NCBI GenBank assembly: GCA_025359915.1
Contig: JANYDE010000052.1
Span: forward strand, 1 to 47,854
Length of the DNA stretch: 47,854 bases
Source of the DNA: Chamaesiphon sp. 336R_metabinner_41
Lineage (GTDB): Bacteria > Cyanobacteriota > Cyanobacteriia > Cyanobacteriales > Chamaesiphonaceae
Reading direction: 5' to 3'
The notes under the pieces are model-generated. The model ran no database searches, was not told the origin of the DNA, and saw only the letters and a program-made list of their open reading frames with translations. The position numbers were made by a program, and so were the translations under genes. Of the stretch, positions 47,520-47,854 are shown piece after piece (position 1 is the stretch's first letter; every line of letters starts with the position of its first letter).

Positions 47520-47659
47520 ATGGAGACTTTCGAGGCATCAACAACACATCCTCTAGCATTCTAGCTTCGCACCAACTCCGGTATTGATGGTTGCATGATG
47601 ATTTAGATCTATGAATTTAGTGCCAAAATTATGACTAAGTAGATCGAACCACCTAAACC

Positions 47660-47782
47660 ATGACCACTAAAGATAAACTCATTTGTGCCACCTACGCCCT
47701 GATTGCCTTGTTAGCGGTCGAACAGAATGGCTTAAACATACTTAAATCTTCACAAAACTCATGCTTAGTGACATGGTCATAG
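47660..47782 (+). CDS. Possible small or truncated protein, 40 aa
   Basis: The frame begins MTTKDKLICATYALIALLAV, which resembles the first membrane helix of a small membrane protein. It then turns into a polar 20-residue end with no hydrophobic follow-up and stops. It may be the 5' remnant of a longer gene, or chance. No family is assigned. The last 72 bases of the window show nothing further. Confidence 0.3.
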   Translation: MTTKDKLICATYALIALLAVEQNGLNILKSSQNSCLVTWS

Positions 47783-47854
47783 ATTTACTTTTATTGCTAG
47801 AATATAATTAGCTAAGGTCGTCAAACTGAGTATCTAAGCCAAAGCTTAGTTTTG

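Overview
The window is chromosomal DNA from a phycobilisome-containing cyanobacterium. It carries ycf4 and a ycf37-type TPR gene (both photosystem I assembly), cpcT (phycocyanobilin lyase), cofH, and an F-type ATP synthase cluster with the cyanobacterial b' subunit and gene order (I, a, c, b', b, delta, alpha, gamma). The DNA is rich in CGATCG/GATCGATC words and in heptamer tandem repeats and palindromic interspersed repeats, both typical of cyanobacteria. The genus cannot be fixed from the sequence alone. No rRNA, tRNA, CRISPR array, transposase or phage gene was found.

Layout. 1-5.5 kb: a small glycine-rich membrane protein, an aldo/keto reductase, a zinc-ribbon protein, arfB divergent from a pyridoxamine-phosphate-oxidase-fold protein with only 7 bp between start codons, an orphan ABC substrate-binding lipoprotein and a UbiA-type prenyltransferase. 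5.7-13.3 kb (all minus): a 1415-residue SNF2 helicase, pyrB, a VWA-domain protein and ycf4. 13.6-19.4 kb (plus): a methyltransferase, a glycosyltransferase and two tandemly duplicated DUF4114 surface-type proteins. 19.5-20.85 kb: the decayed remains of a type I restriction-modification methylase (hsdM), ending in interspersed repeats. 20.8-26.2 kb: cpcT, a DUF309 gene, a small membrane protein, a DUF1501/DUF1800 pair and a small secreted protein. 26.3-40.6 kb: housekeeping genes (asnS, a hydroxylase/SDR fusion, cofH, aroA, a RodZ-like gene, an RsuA/RluB-type pseudouridine synthase, a DUF2993 gene, a transglutaminase-fold membrane protein, fabG, ycf37). 41-47.5 kb: the ATP synthase cluster, closed by a clear intrinsic terminator. 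The beta and epsilon genes are absent, as is usual in cyanobacteria, where they lie elsewhere.

I saw no clearly new multi-gene system. The most distinctive signals are: the repeat load, with several unrelated heptamer arrays and at least four hairpin-repeat families, some inside the atp operon; a repeat that appears inserted in frame near the C-terminus of cofH; the multiply broken hsdM; a transglutaminase-fold protein with Ala where the catalytic Cys is expected; and the tandem DUF4114 pair with a propeller-like middle. Start codons were moved inward from the longest possible reading frame where homology or an ATG in place of TTG supported it (the ABC lipoprotein, ycf4, cpcT, DUF309, cofH, the hydroxylase fusion, the transglutaminase protein, ycf37 and the small membrane protein at 22.0-22.5 kb).
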